NCBI GenBank assembly: GCA_014380615.1
Contig: JACMJM010000056.1
Span: 1 to 64,000 of the forward strand
DNA length: 64,000 nucleotides
Source of the DNA: Sphingobacteriaceae bacterium
Lineage (GTDB): Bacteria > Bacteroidota > Bacteroidia > Sphingobacteriales > Sphingobacteriaceae
Reading direction: 5' to 3'
Every line of letters begins with the position of its first letter. Position 1 is the stretch's first letter. A program made the translations under genes and the position numbers. The notes under the pieces were generated by a model. It made no database searches, was not told where the DNA came from, and was given only the letters and a program-made list of their open reading frames with translations. Positions 25,991 to 35,023 of the stretch are shown here, piece after piece.

Positions 25991-26590
25991 ATGCAGGCTG
26001 AAAACTCTAATGAGAGGATTATACTAGGAATAGACCCAGGAACAACCGTAATGGGCTATGGCGTGATTAAAGAGGTAAAGAAACAGGTTGAAATGCTTAC
26101 TCTGGGAGTTGTAAAACTTGATCATCTGGACGACCATCCTTTAAAACTACAGCGAATATTTGAGAAGACAGTGGCTCTAATAGATCAGTATCATCCCGAC
26201 TGCCTTGCAATAGAAGCACCTTTCTACGGAAAAAACATACAGGTTATGCTAAAACTGGGCCGGGCGCAGGGCGTTGCTATGGCTGCGGCACTCTCCAGAA
26301 ACATCCCCATTTTTGAGTATGCGCCAAGAAAAATCAAACAATCTATTACCGGAAACGGAAACGCAACTAAAGAACAAGTCGCGGCTATGCTGCAAACACT
26401 GCTTAAATTCACCGAAACACCTCAGTTTTTAGACGCTACAGACGGCCTGGCCGTTGCCGTTTGCCATTCCTTTCAAAGAGTTGGTTCGGCGGGGCAAAGT
26501 AAATCGTATTCGGGCTGGGCCGCGTTTGTAAAAGACAACGGTAAACGGCTTGCTAACATAACGATTAAAGACAAAGAGAGTCTTAAATAA
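25991..26590 (+). CDS. ruvC: Holliday junction endonuclease RuvC
   Basis: The 199-residue nuclease has ILGIDPGTTVMGYGVI (first catalytic Asp), LAIEAPFYGKN (Glu) and DATDGLAVAVCH (last Asp pair). It resolves Holliday junctions in the RuvABC complex. A TAATTTTG motif at 25978-25985 fits the -7 box used in Bacteroidota. Its 3' end overlaps the convergent HIT gene by 8 bases. A short C-terminal extension (residues 155-199) is seen. Confidence 0.96.
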   Translation: MQAENSNERIILGIDPGTTVMGYGVIKEVKKQVEMLTLGVVKLDHLDDHPLKLQRIFEKTVALIDQYHPDCLAIEAPFYGKNIQVMLKLGRAQGVAMAAALSRNIPIFEYAPRKIKQSITGNGNATKEQVAAMLQTLLKFTETPQFLDATDGLAVAVCHSFQRVGSAGQSKSYSGWAAFVKDNGKRLANITIKDKESLK

Positions 26591-26978
26591 TCTCTTTCGA
26601 AATTACTTCCGCGATTTGCTTCATTTCTTCGGGAGATAATTTTAGCTTGGGCCTTGAAAAGTTTAAATCGTCCATCCCGTTCATGGGTACTAAATGGATA
26701 TGCGCATGAGGTACTTCAAGGCCAATTACCGCAACCCCTATACGTTTACAAACTATCGCTTTTTTTAAGCCAAGGGCAACCTTTCGGGCAAATGCCTGTA
26801 AACCAATGTAAGTTTCCTCATCAAGATCAAAGATGTAATCTACTTCAGCTTTGGGAATAACAAGCACATGTCCCTTAACGAGGGGAAATACATCCAAAAA
26901 AGCCAGAAATCGTTCGTCTTCGGCCACTTTGTAAGCGGGTATTTCACCCGCTACTATTTTGGAAAACACGGAGGCCAT
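26583..26978 (-). CDS. HIT-family nucleotide-binding hydrolase
   Basis: The 131-residue protein has FLDVFPLVKGHVLVIPK and the histidine triad VPHAHIHLVPMN (HxHxHxx). Members hydrolyse AMP-linked substrates such as adenosine phosphoramidate or Ap4A. It starts on the last base of greA, forming a tight pair transcribed together. Confidence 0.95.
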   Translation of the reverse strand: MASVFSKIVAGEIPAYKVAEDERFLAFLDVFPLVKGHVLVIPKAEVDYIFDLDEETYIGLQAFARKVALGLKKAIVCKRIGVAVIGLEVPHAHIHLVPMNGMDDLNFSRPKLKLSPEEMKQIAEVISKEII

Positions 26979-27451
26979 TATCTTGAAATCTCCAGTATTT
27001 CGAATTCCATTTTCCCGGCTGGTACAGCAATTTCAACCTTATCTCCGACAGATTTCCCCAAAAGGCCTTTAGCTATAGGCGATTTAACAGAAATCTTACC
27101 CGACTTTAAATCCGCTTCGGTTTCGGAAACCAGTTGGTACGTCATAGCAGAACCATTCCCTATATTTTTTATCTTTACGATAGATAAAGCAAGCACCTTT
27201 GAGGTATCCATTTTGGATTCGTCAATTAATCGTGCGTTGGAAAGTATTTCACCAAGCTTTGAGATTTTCGCTTCATGCAAACCTTGTGCCTCTTTAGCGG
27301 CATCATATTCTGCGTTCTCAGAGAGGTCGCCCTTATCGCGGGCTTCGGCTATAGCTTTCGCTATTTGCGACCTTCCTTCGGTTTTCAAATAATGCAGCTC
27401 TTCTTTAAGTTTTTCTATTCCTTCTTTGGTATAATATGTTACCTCTGCCAT
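26978..27451 (-). CDS. greA: Transcription elongation factor GreA
   Basis: The 157-residue protein has the N-terminal coiled coil (EGIEKLKEELHYLK and ARDKGDLSENAEYDAAKE, which carries the acidic tip residues) and the C-terminal FKBP-like domain (SPIAKGLLGKSVGDKVEI). It stimulates RNA cleavage by backtracked RNA polymerase. A terminator of the upstream gene lies just before it, so it probably has its own promoter. Confidence 0.97.
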   Translation of the reverse strand: MAEVTYYTKEGIEKLKEELHYLKTEGRSQIAKAIAEARDKGDLSENAEYDAAKEAQGLHEAKISKLGEILSNARLIDESKMDTSKVLALSIVKIKNIGNGSAMTYQLVSETEADLKSGKISVKSPIAKGLLGKSVGDKVEIAVPAGKMEFEILEISR

Positions 27452-27474
27452 AACTCAAGTTAGGTTTAAACCGT

Positions 27475-27519
27475 ATAAAAAACAAACAAGACCACACCAA
27501 TTTAGCTGGTATAGTCTTG
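27475..27519 (-). terminator. Intrinsic terminator of the GlcNAc-kinase-like gene
   Basis: On the minus strand, arms at 27508-27519 and 27487-27498 (caagac... and ...gtcttg) pair over 12 positions with two G-U pairs around a 9-base loop. They are followed by tttgttttttat. It sits between the kinase-like gene and greA in the same direction, so it ends the upstream transcript. Confidence 0.75.
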
Positions 27520-27607
27520 CCCGTATTAATACGAAGATATATTTACAAGCTTATAAATGCAAAATTTTCTCAATAATACTGTGAATTAGATAATTAGCTT
27601 TTTAACG

Positions 27608-28456
27608 CTAACTACTCTTTCCCAAAATATACTCAGTTAGGCCGTTAATAGGGCTGGCCATTACTTTACCCAGCTTAATTTTATGCATTTTACACACCTC
27701 GGCAACTACATCCTGAAAGAAAAAAGAGATAGAACCCACAAAATGACAGGGATACGACTGATAGCCGGGCTGTCGCAGAATATGGGTCTTCGCAAAGTCT
27801 TCAAACCCTTCAAATAATATAGCCTGAATTAATTTATCATTTCGCTGCTTATACATAAACCTGGAAAAAGATGCCAGATAAATATTTGGCGAAGGCTTCT
27901 GATAAACATTTACAATTACAGTTTCTTTATCAATCTGATATATCGTTTCAAAAGCCTTTTTTAGCGAGGCGGGCATCAATCCATAAAGGTAAGCCGTGAG
28001 CATCTTCTTCCCGAAATAGGCCCCGGAACCTTCATCTCCCAAAATATACCCTGTCCCGTGAATACCATAGTTGGCTTTCTCTCCATCAAAAAAAGCGATG
28101 TTAGATCCCGTGCCCAGTACGCAGGTAAAGCCTTTATTGATGCCGCATGTTGCATAAACCGCACCAAGCACATCATCTTCTACATTAATAAAGGCTTTTG
28201 AAAAAACTTTAGATAAGCCATTCGACACGATTTCTCTCTTATCGGGGCTCGAACAACCGGCACCAAAGAAATGTACTTCCTTTATTTTTGAATTGTATTG
28301 CTGAATTTCATCGTACCCGGATAGTAATTTGCAGATTTCCTTTTCATTAACAAAAAAAGGATTAATACCCTTTGTACTAAACTCAACCCGTTCGGTTTCG
28401 CTTTTAATTATTATCCAATCTGCTTTTGAAGAACCGCTATCGGCTACAAGAATCAT
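27608..28456 (-). CDS. BadF/BadG-family ATPase, N-acetylglucosamine kinase-like
   Basis: The 282-residue ASKHA-fold protein begins MILVADSGSSKADW (phosphate-1 loop) and has TCVLGTGSNIAFFDG (phosphate-2) and GYILGDEGSGAYFGKK. It is close in length and motifs to bacterial and eukaryotic N-acetylglucosamine/glucosamine kinases, so phosphorylation of an amino sugar from peptidoglycan recycling is likely. It starts two bases after a single-domain response regulator gene, forming an unusual pair. Confidence 0.87.
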   Translation of the reverse strand: MILVADSGSSKADWIIIKSETERVEFSTKGINPFFVNEKEICKLLSGYDEIQQYNSKIKEVHFFGAGCSSPDKREIVSNGLSKVFSKAFINVEDDVLGAVYATCGINKGFTCVLGTGSNIAFFDGEKANYGIHGTGYILGDEGSGAYFGKKMLTAYLYGLMPASLKKAFETIYQIDKETVIVNVYQKPSPNIYLASFSRFMYKQRNDKLIQAILFEGFEDFAKTHILRQPGYQSYPCHFVGSISFFFQDVVAEVCKMHKIKLGKVMASPINGLTEYILGKSS

Positions 28457-28458
28457 CT

Positions 28459-28848
28459 CTATTCAATCTCGTTCAGTATTTTCTCAGTAAGTGGTTTACT
28501 GATAAATTTTGAAACCAGATCATTATCAGCAATTTGCTTCAAATCATCTGGGTCAAGAGACGAAGATAACATATAAATTTTTAAGTCGGATATATCAACA
28601 CCTGTATTTAATAATTTTTCAAGAAACTGAAATCCGTCCATTTCAGGCATGCGAATATCCAAGAAAATCACTTCAGGCAGGGAGCCTTCATTAATACACT
28701 GCTGTAAATAGGCGATAGCTTTAATGGGAGAATCAATCACAGTAATGTCATCAGCGAAATTATTCGACTGTAACATTTTGCGGTTGATAAGATTATCGAC
28801 ATAGCTGTCATCAACAAGCAGTACCGATTTATATTTTGAATCTTCCAT
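28459..28848 (-). CDS. Single-domain response regulator
   Basis: With the start at 28848 the product is 129 residues, one receiver domain: LLVDDS acidic pair, phospho-acceptor Asp64 in VIFLDIRMPEMDGF, SSS switch region and the conserved Lys in FISKPL. There is no output domain. It resembles the regulator at 4844-5251. No kinase is adjacent; an orphan kinase such as the one at 14778-16742 could be the donor. It is followed two bases later by the sugar-kinase-like gene. Confidence 0.9.
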   Translation of the reverse strand: MEDSKYKSVLLVDDSYVDNLINRKMLQSNNFADDITVIDSPIKAIAYLQQCINEGSLPEVIFLDIRMPEMDGFQFLEKLLNTGVDISDLKIYMLSSSLDPDDLKQIADNDLVSKFISKPLTEKILNEIE

Positions 28849-28930
28849 ATAAGGCTTTACACCCAAAGTTGTTTCATTTTCTACGCACAGGGAATGAAAA
28901 GGTTATATAAAACTAGGAATAAAATTGATA

Positions 28931-30235
28931 TTACAAACTGATACTCCCCGAAATTTCTTTTAATGATATTTCGGCCAATTTTGCCTGATAACGGGAATTG
29001 TTTAAACGAACCGTAGAATTGATATAATTGAGCTGAGCATCGCGGATCTCAACCTGAGTAATGGTCCCTAAGCGATACCGGGTTAACGTAATATCAAGAT
29101 TTTGCCTGGCTATTCGTTGATTATTTTCTTCAAGCTTTACCAGATCAAGGTTTGTTAAATAGGTTTGATAAGCACTGGCCAATTGGGCGTTTACACTTTG
29201 ATTAATCCGCTGCAAATCAAGCTCCGCGCTTCTGATTAAAACTTCTGAATTTTTCTCATTTCTGCGCTGCAGGAAACCATTGAAGATATTGATTGACGCG
29301 CTTAAGCCATAATTAAATCCTCTGCCGGTATTCAGGGTTGCGAAACCCAGAGCCGACTCTGAACGGCTGAAGTTATAGCCGCTGTTTAAACCGATAACCG
29401 GATAACGGCCCGCTTTCACTTGTTTTAAGTCCAGCTCGGCAATCCGTTTACTTATAAGCGTGGCCCGCAGCGTAGGATTTTGAAGCAGGGCCTGGCCAAG
29501 CAGATCACTCATCACCAGGTTTTCGTTGATTTGGAAATCGTTTACCACACTGAACTTAATAGTTACATCTCTCCCCATCAGCTCATTCAATGCGATTTGA
29601 GAGGTACGGTACTGTACCTGCTGCTGTAGAAAGTTGGTGGTATCGGTATTGAAATCTACCTGTGCGTTTAACACCTCCAATCGTGCGGCCTTACCAACTT
29701 CAAAACGGGTTTGCGCAGTTTTTACCCTTAAACGGGAGATAGAAACGGCCGTATCAAACGCCTTGAGCTGCTGTTGCTGCTGCACAAGGTTATAGTATCG
29801 CTCAATCACATCACTAACTGTAGTGATTACATTAAGCTGTAAATTAGCGTCTCCAAGCCTTTGGATTTCTTTTAACTGATCATACCGGGCAAACATTCTG
29901 AAGCCGTTAAAAACAGTCCAGTTTAAACCAGCACCGTAATTTAAATTACTTCCCCGGGCATTGTTTCGTTCGGTTGTTTCACCGGTAGCACGTGTTTGGG
30001 CACTGTTTTGAATGCTTCTGTTATTAGTAAGATTCCCCGTTACTGATGGCAGCATCCCCGCATTCGCCCGGCTAACATTTCGTTCAGCTATTTCAACATC
30101 GTTCCTGGAGATTTGGATGTTATAATTGTTCTCCAGTGTTATTCTTACCGCCTCTTCCAAAGTCAATACTTCTTGGGCAAAGCCAGTAACAGCGAAACTT
30201 AGAAATATAAACAGGCCTATACTTTTTAACTTCAT
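28931..30235 (-). CDS. TolC-family outer membrane efflux channel
   Basis: The 434-residue protein has a signal peptide (cleavage after GFAQ, residue 21) and two OEP repeats, each with long coiled-coil helices (for example RLRVKTAQTRFEVGKAARLE and LDITLTRYRLGTITQVEIRD). It forms the outer membrane tunnel of the efflux system encoded upstream. It starts six bases after the RND gene stop. Confidence 0.95.
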   Translation of the reverse strand: MKLKSIGLFIFLSFAVTGFAQEVLTLEEAVRITLENNYNIQISRNDVEIAERNVSRANAGMLPSVTGNLTNNRSIQNSAQTRATGETTERNNARGSNLNYGAGLNWTVFNGFRMFARYDQLKEIQRLGDANLQLNVITTVSDVIERYYNLVQQQQQLKAFDTAVSISRLRVKTAQTRFEVGKAARLEVLNAQVDFNTDTTNFLQQQVQYRTSQIALNELMGRDVTIKFSVVNDFQINENLVMSDLLGQALLQNPTLRATLISKRIAELDLKQVKAGRYPVIGLNSGYNFSRSESALGFATLNTGRGFNYGLSASINIFNGFLQRRNEKNSEVLIRSAELDLQRINQSVNAQLASAYQTYLTNLDLVKLEENNQRIARQNLDITLTRYRLGTITQVEIRDAQLNYINSTVRLNNSRYQAKLAEISLKEISGSISL

Positions 30236-30241
30236 AAACTT

Positions 30242-33200
30242 TTAATGATGAGGGGCAGACACTTCTTCTTCAAATTCCCTGATTCTATCAAACTCCGGGT
30301 GATGTTTCCGCTCTTTAGACCACATTGAGTAAATCGCCGGAATTACAAAAAGCGTGAGAATTAATGAAAATATCGTACCTCCAACAATTACGATTCCCAT
30401 ACCCATACGGCTTCGTGCGGCGGCCCCCAGTGCCAACGCGATTGGCAAAGCACCTAAAGCAATAGCCAAACTGGTCATCAGAATGGGCCGGAGACGAGCC
30501 TCCGCAGCCTCCATAATAGCCTCCGCTTTCGGCTTTCCCTGCTCTCGGAGCTGATTGGCAAATTCAACTATCAGGATGCCGTTCTTCGTGACGAGACCGA
30601 TGAGCATAATGGTACCGATCTGACTGAAGATATTCCAGGTTTGGTCGAAAAGCCATAAAGAAAACATCGCTCCGGCAACGGCCATAGGCACCGTAAGAAT
30701 AATAATAAGCGGATCGACAAAGCTTTCAAATTGCGCCGCCAGAATTAAATAAATAAGTATCAAAGCAAGTCCGAAAGCAAAAGCCGTGTTAGAACTACTT
30801 TCTACAAAATCTCTCGATTCTCCCGCCAGGGCGGTCGAAAAACTTTTGTCCAAAACTTTATCCCTCACTTTGTTCATAGCCTCAATACCGTCGCCAATAC
30901 TCCTTCCCGGCGATAATTGAGCAGAAACAGTGGCAGATAAATACCTGTTATTATGGTATAACTGCGGAGGGCTGCTTCGCTCTTCCATGGTAACAAGATT
31001 ATCGAGCTGAATCAATTGCCCTGTGCTGCTCCTTACAAACAAGGAGGTTAAATCAAGCGGGTCATCCCGATCTGCTTTTTCGAATTGGCCGATAACCTGA
31101 TACTGGCGGCCATTCATCATAAAATATCCGAAACGTTGGCCGCTTAAAGAGAGTTGCAGCGTTTGCGCAACATCAATAACCGACACGCCCATACTCTGCG
31201 CTTTTTCCCGATTGATGGTGATGTTTATTTCTGGTTTATTAAACTTAAGATTTACATCAACATTTGACAAGGCCGGTTCTTTACTGGCTTCATCTAAAAA
31301 CTGAGGGATTTTCTCCTGAAGTTTCTTAAAGTTAGGTGCCTGTATGATGTATTGTATGGCTGAAGAAGCCCTTCGGCTCACTGAAATAGTAGGTTGCTGA
31401 CTCACCTGAATACGTGCCTGGGAATATTTCTTTGTCATCTTTGTAAGATGCTGAGCAATTTCAGCCTGCGAACGTTCCCGATCTTCCGGTTGCTTCAAGC
31501 CCAACCGAACCATTCCGTTATTAACCGCGCCCGAGCCGCCGAAACTTGGAGAGGTAATTATCAAAGCCACTTGCTTTTCGGGCACCGAATCGTTTATAAG
31601 CTGAGTTAGTTCTTGCATAAACCTGTCGGTATATTCATACGAAGCTCCCTCTTGCGCAGATATTTGCAACCGAAGCATACTCCGGTCATCAAACGGAGCT
31701 GTTTCCTTTTTTAGCACGATATAGCATATAACCGTGAGAACCAGGCATCCGAAAATAATGGGAAAGCTTAACCACTTTCTCTTCATAAAACTCTCCAGCG
31801 ACTCGGCATATACCGAGTTCATCTTTTGAAAACAAGGCTCGGTCCAGTTATAAAACTTCGACTTTTTATGAACGCCACCCTTCATCAGGTAAGCATTAAG
31901 CATTGGTGTAAGCGTTAAGGATACAAACGCCGAAATAAGTACAGCAGCCCCGATGACGACTCCGAACTCACGGAACAACCGCCCCACGAATCCTTCGAGA
32001 AATATCACCGGCAAAAACACGGCGGCGAGTGTTATGGAAATAGAGATAACAGCTAAAAATATTTCGTTGGAGCCTTTAATAGCGGCCTCGATAGGAGACA
32101 TTCCTTCCTCAACTTTCTTGTAAATATTTTCCGTTACCACGATACCATCATCAACAACCAGGCCTGTAGCCAGCACAATGGCAAGAAGGGTTAATACGTT
32201 AACCGAGAAGCCCGCCAGGTACATAATAAAGAAAGTCGCGATAAGCGAGACCGGGATATCAATAAGCGGCCTGAAGGCTATCCCCCAATCGCGGAAGAAA
32301 AGGTAGATGATAAGAATTACCAGGATAAGCGCTATTAAAATAGTTTCCGCAACTTCCGTTACAGACTTTTTAATAAACAACGTACTATCCATCGCAATAT
32401 CCAATTGAAGATCTTTCGGTGCTTCCTTTTTAAGCCTATCAAACTCTTCATAAAACTTACCGGAAATTTCCAGGTAGTTGGTTCCCGGCTGAGGGATTAT
32501 TGCTAAACCTACCATGGGCTGCCCCGATTCGCTCATCTTAGATTCAAGATTCTCGGGACCCAGCTCCGCTTCTCCGATATCGCTAAAGCGGATGATCTTA
32601 TCGCCTTCCGATTTAACAATCAGATCGTTAAACTGCTCCTGATTCGCCAGATTTCCTAATGTTTTTACTACCAGCTCTGTGTTTGCGCCCGTAACTTTCC
32701 CTGAGGGTAATTCTATATTCTGACGGTTTAAGGCCTGACGAACGTCGGATACTGTTAACCCATAGGAGGCCAACTTATCGGGACTTAACCATAAACGCAT
32801 CGCAAAACGTTTTTGACCCCAAATTTGCACACTACTCACTCCCGGGATGGTTTGAAACCGCTGCGAAAGAACATTCTCGGCATAGTCACTCAGTTCTAAC
32901 TGATTCCGGGTGCTACTTCGCACGGTCATTGTTATAATCGGATCAGAGTCGGCATCTGCCTTAGATACTACCGGCGGCGAATCTATATCATCCGGAAGGT
33001 TCCTAACGGCTTGTGAAACTTTATCGCGGACATCGTTAGCCGCCTCCTCGAGGTTTTTATCAAGATTAAATTCGATATTGATGTTACTTGTGCCCTGATT
33101 ACTGGAAGATGAAATATTTCGGATCCCGTCTATCGAATTAATTGCCTTTTCGAGCGGCTCTGTAATTTGCGATTCTATAATATCAGCGTTAGCACCCGAA

Positions 33201-33352
33201 TAGCTTGTTCTAACCGATACCATAGCCGGGTCGATTGAGGGGAATTCTCTCACACCCAAAAACGTATAGCCGATTACGCCGAAAAGAATCAGCATCAGGT
33301 TTATCACGATAGTAAAAACCGGACGCTTTATACTTGTTGTTGACAAACTCAT
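30242..33352 (-). CDS. RND efflux transporter permease (HAE1/AcrB-like)
   Basis: The 1036-residue permease has the twelve-helix RND layout: an N-terminal SIKRPVFTIVINLMLILFG helix, two large periplasmic loops and a second half beginning near residue 520. The proton relay residues are present: the Asp pair in LVVDDGIVVTEN and the Lys in LVTKNGILIVEF. It exports drugs or other small amphiphiles with proton antiport. It overlaps the adaptor gene by four bases. Confidence 0.96.
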   Translation of the reverse strand: MSLSTTSIKRPVFTIVINLMLILFGVIGYTFLGVREFPSIDPAMVSVRTSYSGANADIIESQITEPLEKAINSIDGIRNISSSSNQGTSNINIEFNLDKNLEEAANDVRDKVSQAVRNLPDDIDSPPVVSKADADSDPIITMTVRSSTRNQLELSDYAENVLSQRFQTIPGVSSVQIWGQKRFAMRLWLSPDKLASYGLTVSDVRQALNRQNIELPSGKVTGANTELVVKTLGNLANQEQFNDLIVKSEGDKIIRFSDIGEAELGPENLESKMSESGQPMVGLAIIPQPGTNYLEISGKFYEEFDRLKKEAPKDLQLDIAMDSTLFIKKSVTEVAETILIALILVILIIYLFFRDWGIAFRPLIDIPVSLIATFFIMYLAGFSVNVLTLLAIVLATGLVVDDGIVVTENIYKKVEEGMSPIEAAIKGSNEIFLAVISISITLAAVFLPVIFLEGFVGRLFREFGVVIGAAVLISAFVSLTLTPMLNAYLMKGGVHKKSKFYNWTEPCFQKMNSVYAESLESFMKRKWLSFPIIFGCLVLTVICYIVLKKETAPFDDRSMLRLQISAQEGASYEYTDRFMQELTQLINDSVPEKQVALIITSPSFGGSGAVNNGMVRLGLKQPEDRERSQAEIAQHLTKMTKKYSQARIQVSQQPTISVSRRASSAIQYIIQAPNFKKLQEKIPQFLDEASKEPALSNVDVNLKFNKPEINITINREKAQSMGVSVIDVAQTLQLSLSGQRFGYFMMNGRQYQVIGQFEKADRDDPLDLTSLFVRSSTGQLIQLDNLVTMEERSSPPQLYHNNRYLSATVSAQLSPGRSIGDGIEAMNKVRDKVLDKSFSTALAGESRDFVESSSNTAFAFGLALILIYLILAAQFESFVDPLIIILTVPMAVAGAMFSLWLFDQTWNIFSQIGTIMLIGLVTKNGILIVEFANQLREQGKPKAEAIMEAAEARLRPILMTSLAIALGALPIALALGAAARSRMGMGIVIVGGTIFSLILTLFVIPAIYSMWSKERKHHPEFDRIREFEEEVSAPHH

Positions 33353-34446
33353 AACTTCAATTTTTTACCGTCGCCGGTTTTCACCTTCACTTTACTTCCT
33401 TCTTTCAATGTCATTATCCCCGTTGTCAAAACCGTATCGCCAGCTCGTAAACCTGATGTAACCAACACCTCTCTTTCGGTACGGGTCGAAGTTTCAATCA
33501 TTACTTCTTTGGCTTTTCCGCTATCAACCACAAAAACCTTTTTTCCGTCCTGCACCGGAACTATCGCTTGTGATGGAACCAGAATGGCATCTTCGATTGT
33601 TGCAAGCGGTAACGAAATACTGGCAAAAGAACCCGGGATAAGTAAGCCCGAGGTATTGTCTGCTTTGGCCCTCAGCTGTAAGGTTCTGCTGGCCGCCTCT
33701 ATACGAGGCTCGATGGCATAAACTCTGGCGTTATAAACCTCAGTGGTACCTGCTACGGTAAATTTGATTGTAGTCCCGACCCTCACCTGTCCCGAATACT
33801 TTTCGGGCACCGAAAAAGTAATTTTTACGGGGTTAATACTTACCAGGTTTGTAATTGGCATGGAAGGCGTAACATATTCACCTGTAGAAACCGACCGCAA
33901 ACCAATCCTTCCACTAAAAGGCGCGTTTACAACGGTTTTACTCATTTGAGCTCTGATTAATTGGCTTTGCGCTTTTGCTGTTCTGAAATCAGCGGAAGCG
34001 ATATCATACTCTTCACGGCTTATGGCCTCCTTTTGCAAGAGCAGGCGGGCACGTCGTTCGTTTTCGGCAGCAAGGTTTTGCCTGGTTGTGGCCTGTGCCA
34101 ATTGAGCTCTCAGTTCAGAGTCGTCAATCTTTACCAATGCCTGCCCGCGTCTTACATTTGTTCCTTCGCTAAAATATATTCCCTTAATTATCCCCGAAAC
34201 CTCGCTGATAATTCGAACTTCTTCGTTTGCGTCAATAGACCCTGTTACCGTTAAAGAATTTGAAAAGCTGGTGGGTATAATTACAACTCCGTTCACAGTC
34301 ATGGGTTTATCCATACCACCGGGACCACCGGCTCCTGGTCTGCCAGCACCTCCGGGACCGCCCTCCTCTTTTCGCGTTAAGCGGTAAACTATGAGGGAAG
34401 CCAGGACGATTATAACGCCAGCCAGTGCAATGTGCCTCTTCTTCAT
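33349..34446 (-). CDS. RND efflux periplasmic adaptor subunit (MFP)
   Basis: The 365-residue protein has an N-terminal membrane anchor and a Gly/Pro-rich linker at about 27-47. The biotinyl-lipoyl-like domain (VSGIIKGIYFSEGTNVRRGQ, then VNAPFSGRIGLRSVSTGEY), an alpha hairpin and beta-barrel and membrane-proximal domains follow. It links the permease to the TolC-like channel. It overlaps the MarR gene by four bases, so the whole operon is translationally coupled. Confidence 0.95.
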   Translation of the reverse strand: MKKRHIALAGVIIVLASLIVYRLTRKEEGGPGGAGRPGAGGPGGMDKPMTVNGVVIIPTSFSNSLTVTGSIDANEEVRIISEVSGIIKGIYFSEGTNVRRGQALVKIDDSELRAQLAQATTRQNLAAENERRARLLLQKEAISREEYDIASADFRTAKAQSQLIRAQMSKTVVNAPFSGRIGLRSVSTGEYVTPSMPITNLVSINPVKITFSVPEKYSGQVRVGTTIKFTVAGTTEVYNARVYAIEPRIEAASRTLQLRAKADNTSGLLIPGSFASISLPLATIEDAILVPSQAIVPVQDGKKVFVVDSGKAKEVMIETSTRTEREVLVTSGLRAGDTVLTTGIMTLKEGSKVKVKTGDGKKLKL

Positions 34447-34904
34447 TTTATCTTATTTCTTGTTTTAATCACTATGTCTTTAGGTTTTATCTCCGAAAGG
34501 TTATTGTTAATCTGAAGCAGCACATTAGAAAAAGTCTCAATCTCATTCGCTGATACGTTTTCCAGTGATTTTTTATTTAAGCGACTGATAACACTTTCAA
34601 TTTTGGGTACGGCCTCTCTGGCTTTATCCGTCAATTTAATTACCTGCTGCCGCCTGTCATTTAGATTTTTCTCTCTTAAAACATACCCTTTAGAGGATAA
34701 ATAATCTATAATATTAACCATAAACGACTTATCAACCTCCAAAAGTTCCGACAAAGCTTTTTGTGTTAATTGTTCATTATGTAATTTTATAAGAACAAGT
34801 ACGTATTGATATCTATCAATGTCTAATCCCTCCGTTTGTTGAGAAAAGATGCTAAGATATTTTTTTGTAACTGAAACCAGAAGTTGCGCCAGGGGTTGTT
34901 TCAT
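34443..34904 (-). CDS. MarR-family transcriptional regulator
   Basis: The start at 34904 (MKQPLAQLLV) gives 153 residues. The winged helix is visible as LTQKALSELLEVDKSFMVNIIDYLSSKGYVLREKNLNDRRQQVIKLT, including the DxR wing. As first gene of the efflux operon it is expected to repress it and to release DNA on binding a small ligand. A perfect palindrome at 34941-34961, about 37 bases before its start, is the likely operator. Confidence 0.93.
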   Translation of the reverse strand: MKQPLAQLLVSVTKKYLSIFSQQTEGLDIDRYQYVLVLIKLHNEQLTQKALSELLEVDKSFMVNIIDYLSSKGYVLREKNLNDRRQQVIKLTDKAREAVPKIESVISRLNKKSLENVSANEIETFSNVLLQINNNLSEIKPKDIVIKTRNKIK

Positions 34905-34940
34905 TTTGTATCTAAACAAAAATAACCAAGCCAAATACAA

Positions 34941-34961
34941 ATAGTTGAGCGTATCAACTAT
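34941..34961. promoter_or_regulatory. Candidate MarR operator
   Basis: atagttga and tcaactat form perfect 8-base arms around gcgta. The dimension and symmetry suit a winged-helix dimer. It lies in the 119-base divergent region between the MarR efflux operon and the M61 protease gene, so it could control either or both. Binding is inferred. Confidence 0.6.
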
Positions 34962-35023
34962 TTTACAGTAACCGAAATCGGTTTAAATTGACTTAACCAC
35001 TATTTTTGAGTAAAATTGAATTA

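Noticed and set aside
26868-27392. 174-residue open frame opposite greA and the HIT gene
   Set aside because: It is antisense to two well-supported genes and has no domain features.
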